Shown: positions 1 to 6,516, counted from the stretch's first letter. The stretch is 7,445 nucleotides of DNA from Lentisphaeria bacterium (GCA_900768515.1 CAAGDG010000190.1:1-7445), one strand, 5' to 3'. Made by a program: numbers and translations. The notes: generated by a model not told the origin, from the sequence alone.

Positions 1-36
1 CAGAGGCGGCACGTCCCGTTACTTCGCTTTTCTTTG

Positions 37-68
37 CCTACATTCTTTTCTCGCGAAAAGAAAGTAGG
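37..68. repeat. Long near-perfect hairpin overlapping the 3' end of the GH38 gene
   Basis: The arms CCTAC-A-TTCTTTTC (37-50) and GAAAAGAA-A-GTAGG (55-68) pair at 13 of 14 positions around a TCGC loop; the only mismatch is A42/A63. The last eight GH38 codons and the TAG stop (38-40) lie inside it. Neither strand shows a following T-tract, so it is not a canonical intrinsic terminator. It may be a dispersed extragenic palindrome or an mRNA 3'-end protecting structure; copy number cannot be judged here. Confidence 0.6.
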
Positions 69-2371
69 AAGGAGTGGAGTTGGAAGGGGCGGAGGGAGAG
101 GTGCAGAGATGACATCTCGGCGAAGTCGCCCTGAGGCTCTTCCAAGGCGGAAGCGGCAACGCAGAGGGTCCCGGGCGGCAGGGGGAGGTCGAATTCCGCA
201 GGGGCACCGGCGGTTTCAACAATCCGGACGAACCATCCGTTGCCATCATCCGCCGGTTTGAGGGTGGAGAGAATGGTTCCGGGGGGGAGTTCCCAGCCGG
301 GGAGCCGGCAGGGGGGAGCCGGGAAACGGCCGAGGAGCGGCGGGAACAGCCACTCTTCCGCGGCGGCGGCACTGGTTCGCAGATCGTCTCCGCCGGAATG
401 GGGAAGGATGGCGTATTCAAAGGAGTGAGTTCTTCCGATGTTGAAAGAGCCTTCACTGGCGGTTTTATACTCCATGGCGGCGGAACGGAACAGTGTCACC
501 AGCATGATGTCCTCCTCGTCGACGTTGGCGCCGTAGATGCCGCGGAGGAGGATGGAGATGCCGGCGGTGTCGTTGCGGAAATCGAACCAGCCGGAAGCGG
601 GGAGCTCCGCGCGGGGACGTTCCATGACGCCGAAGGGGATGCCATGGCGGACGCGGCCGTTCGAGACGGCAGTCGGGAAAGCGGCGCGGATCCGGTAATG
701 GCGACCGGCGGGGGTGATGGTTGTGCGGCAACGGATGAGCGGAGAATCCTCGTGGAAGCGGTATTCCGTGACAAAGGGGACACGGATCGTCCAGAAGACC
801 AGTTCTCCCTGACGGATGACGATGCATTCTTTGCCACGGACTTCCGCGGAAGCGGAGCGGTTGACGGGGAAGAAAGTCTGCCGGTTCAGCAGAGTTCTGG
901 GTTCGCGCCGAAGGGGGTCCGGGACATTGTGGGTGAGCGCGGCCTCGAAACTTCCGCCGTCGAGGGGAGCTTCAAAATTCAGCCAGTTGTCACCGCCGTC
1001 ATACTGCATGGTCAGGTCGCCGAAGCCGGCGCTGCCGGAGCGGATCAGTTCCGCGCCGGAGGGAATGCGCAGGGAGACCGGAGTACCATCCGCGTCGAAT
1101 TCCACCCGGAAGAAACGGTTCTGGAAGGCGGCAGGGAGCGGGAGGGGGCGACTCTCCTCGGGTTCAGTCTGGGGAAGCTCGGCCAGTGAGAGCGTTTCGA
1201 GCGGTTTCATGGTTACCATGATCCGGCGGCCGTCGGGCAGTTCGACCGGAGCGGTCCTGGTTGCGGCGATCGGATTGAAGAGCCGGTCGGGAGTGCCGCC
1301 GTAGAAGGAGTCGAGCGCGCGTTCCAGCTCATTGAGTTCGGCCTCGGTCTCCTCCAGCCCGGCGTCTGTGATGGTACCGCAGATGGTATCGTGGAATTGC
1401 GCTTTGAGGACGATTCTCCAGAGCGGTTCGAAATCGGGGGAGGTACCGGAGAGAGCGGCGAGCCGTTCGAGGGTCATCAGCCTGGCGCGTGCGCGTTCGA
1501 CTCTCTGCTTGATCCAGATGTTGGTGGTGTAGGTTCCCTGGAATGCGCCGTTGAACTCCCCTTCGACCAGGGGCAGTTCCGAACGGTCGACCGCGGCGGA
1601 ATAACGGGACGGGGTGGAGAACTCCAGCGGGGGAGTTGCGCCGGACCGATTCAATTCGCGGACCGCCTCCGGACCATCGGGCTGAGGGTAGCAGAAGTCG
1701 CCGCCGTTCGGGATCAGGAAAACGCCATCGTCGCCGAACTTGCGGAGATTGTCGCAACGGCGGTTCAACTCCTCGGGCGTCACGCCGAAAAAGCGCTGTT
1801 CGAGCGCATTGGAGACCTTTCCGGAACCGTTGAAGTGGATGCCGGAATAACCGTAGGCCAGCCAGTGAGCGAGAATTTCCGACCCGTCAATTCCGCGCCA
1901 GCGGAAATTGTTGCGCATCACTTCGGGGCGCATGCAGCGCCAGAAGAAGTAGGATCGGTATCCGCAGCGGGTCAGAATCTGCGGAAGCTGCGCATGATGT
2001 CCCCAGCAGTCGGCGATCCAGCAGGCATCGGGAACGATTCCGAGATGCTCCCGAAGCCAGCGGCGTCCGAGCTTGACCTGGCGGCAGAGCGACTCTCCGT
2101 CGATCAGGTTGAGATCCGGCATCACATACATGCCGGGAGCGGAAACCAGCCGGCCGGCGGCGGCGAGTGCGCGCATCAGGGCGTGCTTTTCAGGGTGGGC
2201 GTTCCAGTACGCCTCCAGCAGGATCACCTGTTCAACATTGAACCGGTAATCGGGTTCCTGCACCAGAAGTTCCAGTGCGCGGTCGATGATCTCAAACCCG
2301 GTTTTCCGATAAGGTTCCGACGCTTTCAGATAAATGACGTCGTAATGGAAACTTGAAATCAAATGGATCAT
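38..2371 (-). CDS. Glycoside hydrolase family 38 (alpha-mannosidase-like)
   Basis: A 777-residue protein with GH38 architecture and no signal peptide, so probably cytoplasmic; it should cleave alpha-mannosides, or a related glycoside, with retention of configuration. The N-terminal catalytic domain (about 1-270) carries the H-x-D zinc pair (H9, D11) and the nucleophile motif D-C-W-G-H-H (D121). The usual G-T-Y-T-x-x-x-x-x-K stretch (279-288) follows. A helical middle domain (about 285-355) supplies the last zinc ligand in Q-F-H-D (H327). The rest is the beta-sandwich region, beginning F-N-P at about 365. All zinc ligands and the nucleophile are present. The Trp that normally follows the H-x-D motif is Tyr14. 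The ATG at 2371 was chosen because AAAAGGA lies 7 bases upstream and because it begins the first beta strand. A 17-residue extension from a TTG at 2422 would run through that Shine-Dalgarno and has no family support. It is probably co-transcribed with the isomerase-like gene 66 bases upstream. The last eight codons and the stop lie within a hairpin repeat. The substrate cannot be read from sequence. Confidence 0.93.
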   Translation of the reverse strand: MIHLISSFHYDVIYLKASEPYRKTGFEIIDRALELLVQEPDYRFNVEQVILLEAYWNAHPEKHALMRALAAAGRLVSAPGMYVMPDLNLIDGESLCRQVKLGRRWLREHLGIVPDACWIADCWGHHAQLPQILTRCGYRSYFFWRCMRPEVMRNNFRWRGIDGSEILAHWLAYGYSGIHFNGSGKVSNALEQRFFGVTPEELNRRCDNLRKFGDDGVFLIPNGGDFCYPQPDGPEAVRELNRSGATPPLEFSTPSRYSAAVDRSELPLVEGEFNGAFQGTYTTNIWIKQRVERARARLMTLERLAALSGTSPDFEPLWRIVLKAQFHDTICGTITDAGLEETEAELNELERALDSFYGGTPDRLFNPIAATRTAPVELPDGRRIMVTMKPLETLSLAELPQTEPEESRPLPLPAAFQNRFFRVEFDADGTPVSLRIPSGAELIRSGSAGFGDLTMQYDGGDNWLNFEAPLDGGSFEAALTHNVPDPLRREPRTLLNRQTFFPVNRSASAEVRGKECIVIRQGELVFWTIRVPFVTEYRFHEDSPLIRCRTTITPAGRHYRIRAAFPTAVSNGRVRHGIPFGVMERPRAELPASGWFDFRNDTAGISILLRGIYGANVDEEDIMLVTLFRSAAMEYKTASEGSFNIGRTHSFEYAILPHSGGDDLRTSAAAAEEWLFPPLLGRFPAPPCRLPGWELPPGTILSTLKPADDGNGWFVRIVETAGAPAEFDLPLPPGTLCVAASALEEPQGDFAEMSSLHLSLRPFQLHSFLLSFREKRM

Positions 2372-2437
2372 TCTTCTATCCTTTTCTGGCTCTCTGCACC
2401 TTCCGTCCGGCGGGAAACGCAAATCCTCCGGAAAACA

Positions 2438-3316
2438 TCATACCATCTCCCCGAACCGCAGGAACGTTTCGCAGATGTCGCGGATCGACTCATTGGTCCG
2501 CACCGGAATTACTTCGCTCTGAATGTTTTTCAGCCGCGGCGCCCGGTTGAGCAATCCGATGATGTGCGGCCAGTCGATGTTTCCGTTCCCGGGCAGCCGG
2601 TGCTGGTCCCCGGAACCGTCGTTGTCGTGCAGATGGCAGTTGACCACGTTTGGAAGCATCTTTTCGAGGGCGCGGTCCTCCCACGGGGGCGGTTCGATTC
2701 CGAGCGCCTTCCAGACCTGACAGATGTAGCCGTTCTCGTAATCCCGTCCCCGGTCCATGAGATTGGCGTGTCCGGAATCGTAACAGAACCCGAGCGCGTC
2801 CGTAGGAAACTTCTCCTTGATTCCGAGCAGAACCTCCGGCATGCTGCACTGAAACCAGATGTTCTCAATGCAGATGGTGAGGCCGAGTCGCTCCGCATCG
2901 GGGAGCAATTCGGCCAGAGCCTCCTCAATGTTGGCGACATGCGTCTGGAAAGGATACTCCGGGGAGGTGTTGTTTCCAACGTGGATGGTGATGGTATCCA
3001 CCCCCATCGCCGCGACGATCTCAAGGACCGCCTTGTGACGCAAAATCATCTCCCTGCGCTGCGATTTCACCGGACAGTTCAGGTCGCGGCTCGGTCCGAA
3101 CGGCGCGTGGGAATCGACGAAACTCAATCCCTCGGCCGCCATCTCCTTCTGCAGCCGTCCGGCAAGTTCCGGGCGCTGCAGAATCATCGAAATCAAGGTA
3201 TCCGTAAGCACCAGGTGCTTCGCTCCGTTGACAGCGAACTCGTGCATGACGTAAGGCCGGGTCCGTTCATCGGTAAATTCGAAGTCAAACAGAAAAGTAA
3301 CCGGAACACGAAACAT
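2438..3316 (-). CDS. Sugar phosphate isomerase/epimerase-like TIM barrel protein (xylose isomerase-like, AP endonuclease family 2 fold)
   Basis: A 292-residue protein matching the xylose-isomerase-like TIM barrel family, whose members are metal-dependent sugar isomerases or epimerases, inosose dehydratases or endonuclease IV-like enzymes. Strand-end motifs appear in the expected order: H70 (D-S-H-A-P), H112 (I-H-V-G), E151 (I-E-N), D180 and H183 (Y-D-S-G-H-A), H228/H230 with D231 (H-L-H-D-N-D), and E268 (Q-S-E-V). A full metal site is therefore plausible. The N-x-D-W segment after H-D-N (N246 to W249) is also typical of sugar-active members. There is no signal peptide. The ATG at 3316 was chosen because GGGAGG lies 6 bases upstream; a 28-residue extension from 3400 would read through the Shine-Dalgarno and a terminator-like hairpin. 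It sits just upstream of the GH38 gene, which suggests that it acts on a sugar released or processed in the same pathway. The exact reaction is not predictable. Confidence 0.88.
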   Translation of the reverse strand: MFRVPVTFLFDFEFTDERTRPYVMHEFAVNGAKHLVLTDTLISMILQRPELAGRLQKEMAAEGLSFVDSHAPFGPSRDLNCPVKSQRREMILRHKAVLEIVAAMGVDTITIHVGNNTSPEYPFQTHVANIEEALAELLPDAERLGLTICIENIWFQCSMPEVLLGIKEKFPTDALGFCYDSGHANLMDRGRDYENGYICQVWKALGIEPPPWEDRALEKMLPNVVNCHLHDNDGSGDQHRLPGNGNIDWPHIIGLLNRAPRLKNIQSEVIPVRTNESIRDICETFLRFGEMV

Positions 3317-3334
3317 GGTCAACCTCCCTTGACC
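3317..3334 (-). promoter_or_regulatory. Perfect dyad enclosing the Shine-Dalgarno of the isomerase-like gene
   Basis: On the coding strand GGTCAA-GGGAGG-TTGACC directly precedes the ATG at 3316. The two 6-base arms are perfectly complementary and the loop is exactly the Shine-Dalgarno GGGAGG. In RNA this would present the ribosome-binding site in a hexaloop; in DNA it is an 18-bp dyad that could be an operator. The Shine-Dalgarno is strong and fixes the start; the regulatory role is inference. Confidence 0.5.
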
Positions 3335-3370
3335 CGGCCGGACATTTGACGACCGGGACCGCTCTTGCTG

Positions 3371-3392
3371 AAAAAATTCCTCACAAACGAGG
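3371..3392 (-). terminator. Candidate weak intrinsic terminator after the AMMECR1 gene
   Basis: On the minus strand CCTC (3392-3389) and GAGG (3382-3379) form a 4-bp stem, with a possible extra G-U pair, around GTTTGT. It is followed by AATTTTTT (3378-3371). The U-tract is good but the stem is short, so read-through is likely. It begins 11 bases past the AMMECR1 stop and may separate the envelope/AMMECR1 transcript from the isomerase-GH38 unit. Confidence 0.4.
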
Positions 3393-3403
3393 GATCTCAA
3401 ACA

Positions 3404-3961
3404 TCAGTTCGCCTCTTCTCCAAACACCTCGGCCTGGAATGTGAACAGCTTCGCCTCCGGAGAACGCCAGGCCGAAGGAGAAAGCCCCGCCTTGCGGGCG
3501 AGATAATCGAGCGTGGTCTCGGCATCCCATCCCTGTTCCGGCGCCACCTGAGGGAGAAATACCGCTCCGCGCCCGGCCGCCCGCAGAATGATGCCGTCCC
3601 GGCCGACTTCAAAATCAGCCACTGAAGAAATCGGACGCGCCGGCGTCAGAATGGAAAGCTCCAGCACAGACTCCTGGAGCTCCTCCGGTTCCAGCGGGGG
3701 AAAACGGGGATCCGAAATCGCCGCATTGACCGCATTGCGCAGAATATTCTCCCCCAGCGGCTCAAAGGCTTCAAGATTGCCGATACAGCCGCGCAGCTCA
3801 CCGCGGAAATCTTTGATCGTAACGAAACAGGCGCCGTTTTCCGCGAGCGCGGGGATCTCCGGAATTGCCGGCGGTTCGGCATCGCAAAGCGTCCGCTCAA
3901 TCACCTGCCTCGCAAAAGCGAGCAGCTGTTGCCGCTCGGAAGGAGAAAAACGCGCTTCCAT
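3404..3961 (-). CDS. AMMECR1-domain protein (AmmeMemoRadiSam protein A-like)
   Basis: A 185-residue cytoplasmic protein that is essentially one AMMECR1 domain, the normal size for bacterial and archaeal members. The hallmark L-R-G-C-I-G is at 56-61, preceded by F-V-T-I and followed by the conserved A-I-S-D-P-R-F-P-P-L stretch (81-90). The second signature, G-R-G-A-V-F-L-P-Q-V-A-P-E-Q-G-W-D, spans 130-146. The start is ATG at 3961 with AAGGAG upstream at somewhat long spacing (about 11 bases after GGAG). In many prokaryotes the gene is linked to a Memo-like dioxygenase-fold gene and a radical SAM gene (the AmmeMemoRadiSam set); neither is present here. It follows the LptF/LptG-family gene by 63 bases and is probably read with it. 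The biochemical role of the family is unsettled, so no function is assigned. Confidence 0.93.
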   Translation of the reverse strand: MEARFSPSERQQLLAFARQVIERTLCDAEPPAIPEIPALAENGACFVTIKDFRGELRGCIGNLEAFEPLGENILRNAVNAAISDPRFPPLEPEELQESVLELSILTPARPISSVADFEVGRDGIILRAAGRGAVFLPQVAPEQGWDAETTLDYLARKAGLSPSAWRSPEAKLFTFQAEVFGEEAN

Positions 3962-3989
3962 GACAATGGACTCTCCTTTCTAAGTTCCT

Positions 3990-4006
3990 CCGGCAAAAAA
4001 CGCCGG
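3990..4006. other. Small hairpin between the LptF/LptG-family and AMMECR1 genes
   Basis: CCGGC (3990-3994) and GCCGG (4002-4006) flank AAAAAAC. On the coding (minus) strand the loop is U-rich but no U-tract follows the stem, so this is not a convincing terminator. It lies between the permease stop and the AMMECR1 Shine-Dalgarno and could modulate read-through or translation. Confidence 0.3.
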
Positions 4007-4024
4007 TTTGAGAAATTCCACGCA

Positions 4025-5341
4025 TCAATTCCGGTCGAAGAAAATCCTCGCGGCACCGGCGAGGATGAATCCAGCCGTCGGAGCCAGCCCCGCAAAGACC
4101 GGATTCAGAATCCCCCCCTTGCCCAGCACCAGGAACACCTGGGCCACCACGATATATATCACGATGATGCCGACCGCAGTGATGATCGCCATCAGACTGC
4201 CGGTGCGTTCATTCTTGGTGGCCAGCGGAATACCGAGAAAAACCGCGAGGAAACAGGCCCACGGGAAGGCGAGCCGGTAATAGAAGACCGTCATGTAAAT
4301 CGAATGGACCCGGGCGGGCATGTCAGGCGTGCGCCGTACCAGATCCCAGATCACCCAGGTCGGCAGTTCGTCCTTCTCTTTGATGGAATTTAAAATGTCA
4401 TCGGGCGTTTCCGAAATGTCCGTGAACTCAATCGAGGAAAACGGAATCTCGTCGTGCATGATCGAAGTTCCGCGGCTCGCCTCAAACCTGGTTTCATCGT
4501 TGCGGTCGTAGGAGATGAACCAGCCGTCATTGAACCGCCAGCGCCCTGTCTCCGGATTGAAGTCGACCCGGGCGGCGTAAACGTCGACCTTGCGTCCGCG
4601 CAGCTCCTCAAAGAGCTTCGCCTCCAAGGCATCCGGAGGAAGCGCCAGGAGCTGCTCATACCGGTTGGGGAACATCTTCTGAACCATCTGCACAACCGTC
4701 CCCTGCTCCGGCGTGAGCACGATCTCCCGGATCATCGGATCGGACCAGAAGGTTTTGAGCGTGACATTCTCCCGGATCCCCCCCTCCTCAAGCTTGCTGA
4801 ACAACCAGTGGCGTTTGCGGTCGGAACTGCGGAACGCCAGCAGACTCGAGGAGAACCGCCGCTTGTTGGCCGCCTCCTCCCGGATGATCTCCGCCTGCTG
4901 CTCGGTCCGCGGAACCAGAGCCTCGTTGAAATAGATGTTCACCCCGGTCACAATCAGCCCGACCAGGAAGATCGAACCGCCGCACCGGAACAGCGAAACG
5001 CCACTGGCCCGCATGGCGGTGATTTCCATGTTTTTGCCGAACGTGGCCATGGTCCACATGCAGCCGAGCAGCATCGAAATCGGCAGGATGAAGCGGATGT
5101 TCCCCGGCAGTTTGTATGCGAGATAGGAGACGATTTCCGAAAGAGAGGCGTTCGCCTCAAGAAAGTCCGAAATGTCGCGGTAGACGTCGCTCAGGATGAA
5201 AAGAATTACGAAGACCAGCAGCAGGACGCTGTACTTGATCAGAAATTCCCGCAGGATATACCCGTCCAGCTTCGGCAGCGGGAACCAACGGCGCGGAAGC
5301 CTTTCAACATCTTTATATTGCACTGATCTTGCCTTTTCCAT
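4025..5341 (-). CDS. LptF/LptG (YjgP/YjgQ) family lipopolysaccharide export permease
   Basis: An inner-membrane protein of the YjgP/YjgQ family. With LptB it forms the ABC transporter that extracts lipopolysaccharide from the inner membrane and feeds it to the Lpt bridge. The 438 residues show the family layout: Y-I-L-R-E-F-L (28-34), a first membrane helix at about 37-52, a second around 80-100, the coupling segment E-I-T-A-M-R-A-S-G-V-S (106-116) and a third helix at about 122-138. A large periplasmic domain covers about 140-340, and three C-terminal helices lie at about 348-374, 382-406 and 412-434, with the usual P-L-A-T-K-N-E-R-T-G loop. It is longer than the roughly 360 residues of E. 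coli LptF or LptG, mostly in the periplasmic domain and a 27-residue hydrophilic lead. LptF and LptG cannot be told apart from this sequence alone. The ATG at 5341 lacks a clear Shine-Dalgarno; a GTG at 5323 with AAGG 8 bases upstream is a credible alternative start, six residues shorter. Confidence 0.92.
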   Translation of the reverse strand: MEKARSVQYKDVERLPRRWFPLPKLDGYILREFLIKYSVLLLVFVILFILSDVYRDISDFLEANASLSEIVSYLAYKLPGNIRFILPISMLLGCMWTMATFGKNMEITAMRASGVSLFRCGGSIFLVGLIVTGVNIYFNEALVPRTEQQAEIIREEAANKRRFSSSLLAFRSSDRKRHWLFSKLEEGGIRENVTLKTFWSDPMIREIVLTPEQGTVVQMVQKMFPNRYEQLLALPPDALEAKLFEELRGRKVDVYAARVDFNPETGRWRFNDGWFISYDRNDETRFEASRGTSIMHDEIPFSSIEFTDISETPDDILNSIKEKDELPTWVIWDLVRRTPDMPARVHSIYMTVFYYRLAFPWACFLAVFLGIPLATKNERTGSLMAIITAVGIIVIYIVVAQVFLVLGKGGILNPVFAGLAPTAGFILAGAARIFFDRN

Positions 5342-5350
5342 AATGCTTCT

Positions 5351-5378
5351 AATATACACCGGGTCCGAATGCAAGCAA
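5351..5378 (-). promoter_or_regulatory. Candidate sigma70-like promoter for the LptF/LptG-family gene
   Basis: On the minus strand TTGCTT (5378-5373, 3/6 to consensus) is followed after 16 bases by TATATT (5356-5351, 5/6). A start of transcription 6-9 bases later would fall at about 5345-5342, just before the ATG at 5341. That implies a nearly leaderless mRNA, or translation from the GTG at 5323 with a leader of about 20 bases. Confidence 0.35.
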
Positions 5379-5379
5379 A

Positions 5380-5401
5380 GCGGAAATCGTCACTTTTCCG
5401 C
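5380..5401 (-). terminator. Candidate intrinsic terminator after tgt
   Basis: On the minus strand GCGGAAA (5401-5395) and TTTCCGC (5386-5380) form a perfect 7-bp stem with an 8-base loop, starting 5 bases after the tgt TAA and followed by TTTGCTT. The stem is half A-U and the T-tract is short, so termination would be partial. On the plus strand the same stem is followed by CATTTTTAA, but no plus-strand gene ends here. Confidence 0.4.
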
Positions 5402-5406
5402 CATTT

Positions 5407-6489
5407 TTAACGGAACTCGCGGCGCAGCTCCTCGAAAGTACCGGCCTCGATCGCCGCACGAATCCGGCGCATCAGATTCAGGAAATAGTGAATGTTGTGC
5501 AGCGTAACCAGACGCACACCGAGAATTTCGCCGACATTGAAGAGATGGCGCAGATACGCCCGGGTGAAGTTCCGGCAGGTGTAGCAGTCGCAGTTCCCGT
5601 CGAGCGGCGAGAAGTCCTTCGCGTAACGGCCCGCCTTCACCGGAATGGTCTGGCCATTGCCGACGAAGGCCGAACCGTGCCGGCCCAGCCGGGTCGGCAT
5701 CACACAATCGAACATGTCAACGCCGCGCGCGACGCTTTCGATAATCTGCCGGGGAGTGCCGACCCCCATCAGATACCGGGGGGCCTGTTCCGGCAACAGC
5801 GGGGCGGCGGCATCAATCGCAACCATCATCTCCGGTTCGGACTCCCCGACCGAAACCCCGCCGATCGCGTAACCGTCAAAACCGATTTCAACGATGCTCT
5901 CCGCGGCACGGCGGCGCAGTTCCGGGTAGACCGATCCCTGCACGATGCCAAAACGGATCTGTCCGTCGTTCAGCGGCTGCTCGCGCGACATCCGCTCCCA
6001 TCGGGTGGTGATCGCCAGCGATTTCTCCGCCTGCTCAAACGTGGCGGGGTAGGGAGTGCACTCGTCAAATGCCATGACGATGTCGGAATCAAGCGTCCGC
6101 TGAATCCGCATCGATTCGCGCGGCCCCAGGAAAAAACGGGTGCCGTCGATGTGGGAAGCGAACTTGACCCCGTCCGGGGTCATCTTGCGCAAGGTTGCCA
6201 GGCTGAACACCTGAAATCCGCCGGAATCCGTGAGGATCGACCGCTTCCAGCTGCAGAACCGGTGAAGTCCGCCGGCCAGCTCCATGATCTCCATTCCCGG
6301 ACGCAGAAACAGGTGATAGGTGTTGCCGAGGATGATTTCAGCCCCCAGCTCCTCCAGTTCGGCCGGCGACATCGCCTTGACCGAAGCCCGGGTGCCGACC
6401 GGCATGAAAACGGGCGTCTCCACGGTGCCCCGGCGGGTGGTGAGCCTCCCCCGGCGCGCGCCGCCGTCGCGTTTGAGCACTTCAAACAT
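5407..6489 (-). CDS. tgt: Queuine/preQ1 tRNA-ribosyltransferase (tRNA-guanine transglycosylase)
   Basis: A full-length 360-residue TGT. It exchanges the wobble guanine (G34) of GUN-anticodon tRNAs for preQ1, a step toward queuosine. The general acid/base D88 is in T-D-S-G-G-F-Q-V-F-S. The base-recognition motif F-D-E-C-T-P-Y-P is at 141-148, and G-I-V-Q-G-S is at 181-186. The nucleophile D261 is in M-F-D-C-V-M-P-T-R. The structural zinc site is C300, C302, C305 and H331. The A-I-G-G-V-S-V-G-E loop (208-216) keeps Val214, where eukaryotic queuine-using enzymes have Gly, so preQ1 is the likely substrate. The ATG at 6489 matches the family N-terminus (F-E-V-L); its Shine-Dalgarno (GGAT) is weak, consistent with translation coupled to the DJ-1 family gene that ends 27 bases upstream. 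A short terminator-like hairpin follows the stop. The next gene is not yajC/secD, the neighbour often seen in proteobacteria. Confidence 0.97.
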   Translation of the reverse strand: MFEVLKRDGGARRGRLTTRRGTVETPVFMPVGTRASVKAMSPAELEELGAEIILGNTYHLFLRPGMEIMELAGGLHRFCSWKRSILTDSGGFQVFSLATLRKMTPDGVKFASHIDGTRFFLGPRESMRIQRTLDSDIVMAFDECTPYPATFEQAEKSLAITTRWERMSREQPLNDGQIRFGIVQGSVYPELRRRAAESIVEIGFDGYAIGGVSVGESEPEMMVAIDAAAPLLPEQAPRYLMGVGTPRQIIESVARGVDMFDCVMPTRLGRHGSAFVGNGQTIPVKAGRYAKDFSPLDGNCDCYTCRNFTRAYLRHLFNVGEILGVRLVTLHNIHYFLNLMRRIRAAIEAGTFEELRREFR

Positions 6490-6516
6490 GAAAATTCATC
6501 CGGAAACCAGCGCCGC

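Noticed and set aside
19..456. Minus-strand 145-codon frame ending in a K-E-C-R-Q-R-K-A-K tail
   Set aside because: It lies in another frame of GH38 and is Pro/Ser-rich. The tail is simply the translation of the hairpin repeat, so it is not a separate gene.
398..2356. Plus-strand open frames of 263 and 321 codons opposite GH38
   Set aside because: They shadow the GH38 reading frame and have low-complexity composition and no plausible ribosome-binding sites or motifs.
2372..2437. GGAGG at about 2424-2428 with a TTG at 2422 as an alternative GH38 start
   Set aside because: The spacing is only two bases and the added residues have no family counterpart. The ATG at 2371 has AAAAGGA at ideal spacing.
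2363..3349. Plus-strand open frame of 328 codons opposite the isomerase-like gene
   Set aside because: It is antisense to a gene with a full set of metal-binding motifs and a strong Shine-Dalgarno. It has no domain features of its own.
3331..3357. CCCGG...CCGGG inverted repeat upstream of the isomerase Shine-Dalgarno
   Set aside because: The arms are short and GC-only in a GC-rich region, with a 15-base spacer. It is not distinguishable from chance and is weaker than the adjacent 6-6-6 dyad.
4454..5326. Plus-strand open frame of 290 codons opposite the LptF/LptG-family gene
   Set aside because: It shows a hydrophilic, charged composition typical of an antisense frame to a membrane protein gene, and no motif.
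6490..6516. Possible promoter or terminator between the DJ-1 family gene and tgt
   Set aside because: The gap is only 27 bases and shows no hairpin or -35/-10 pair; operon read-through is the simpler reading.
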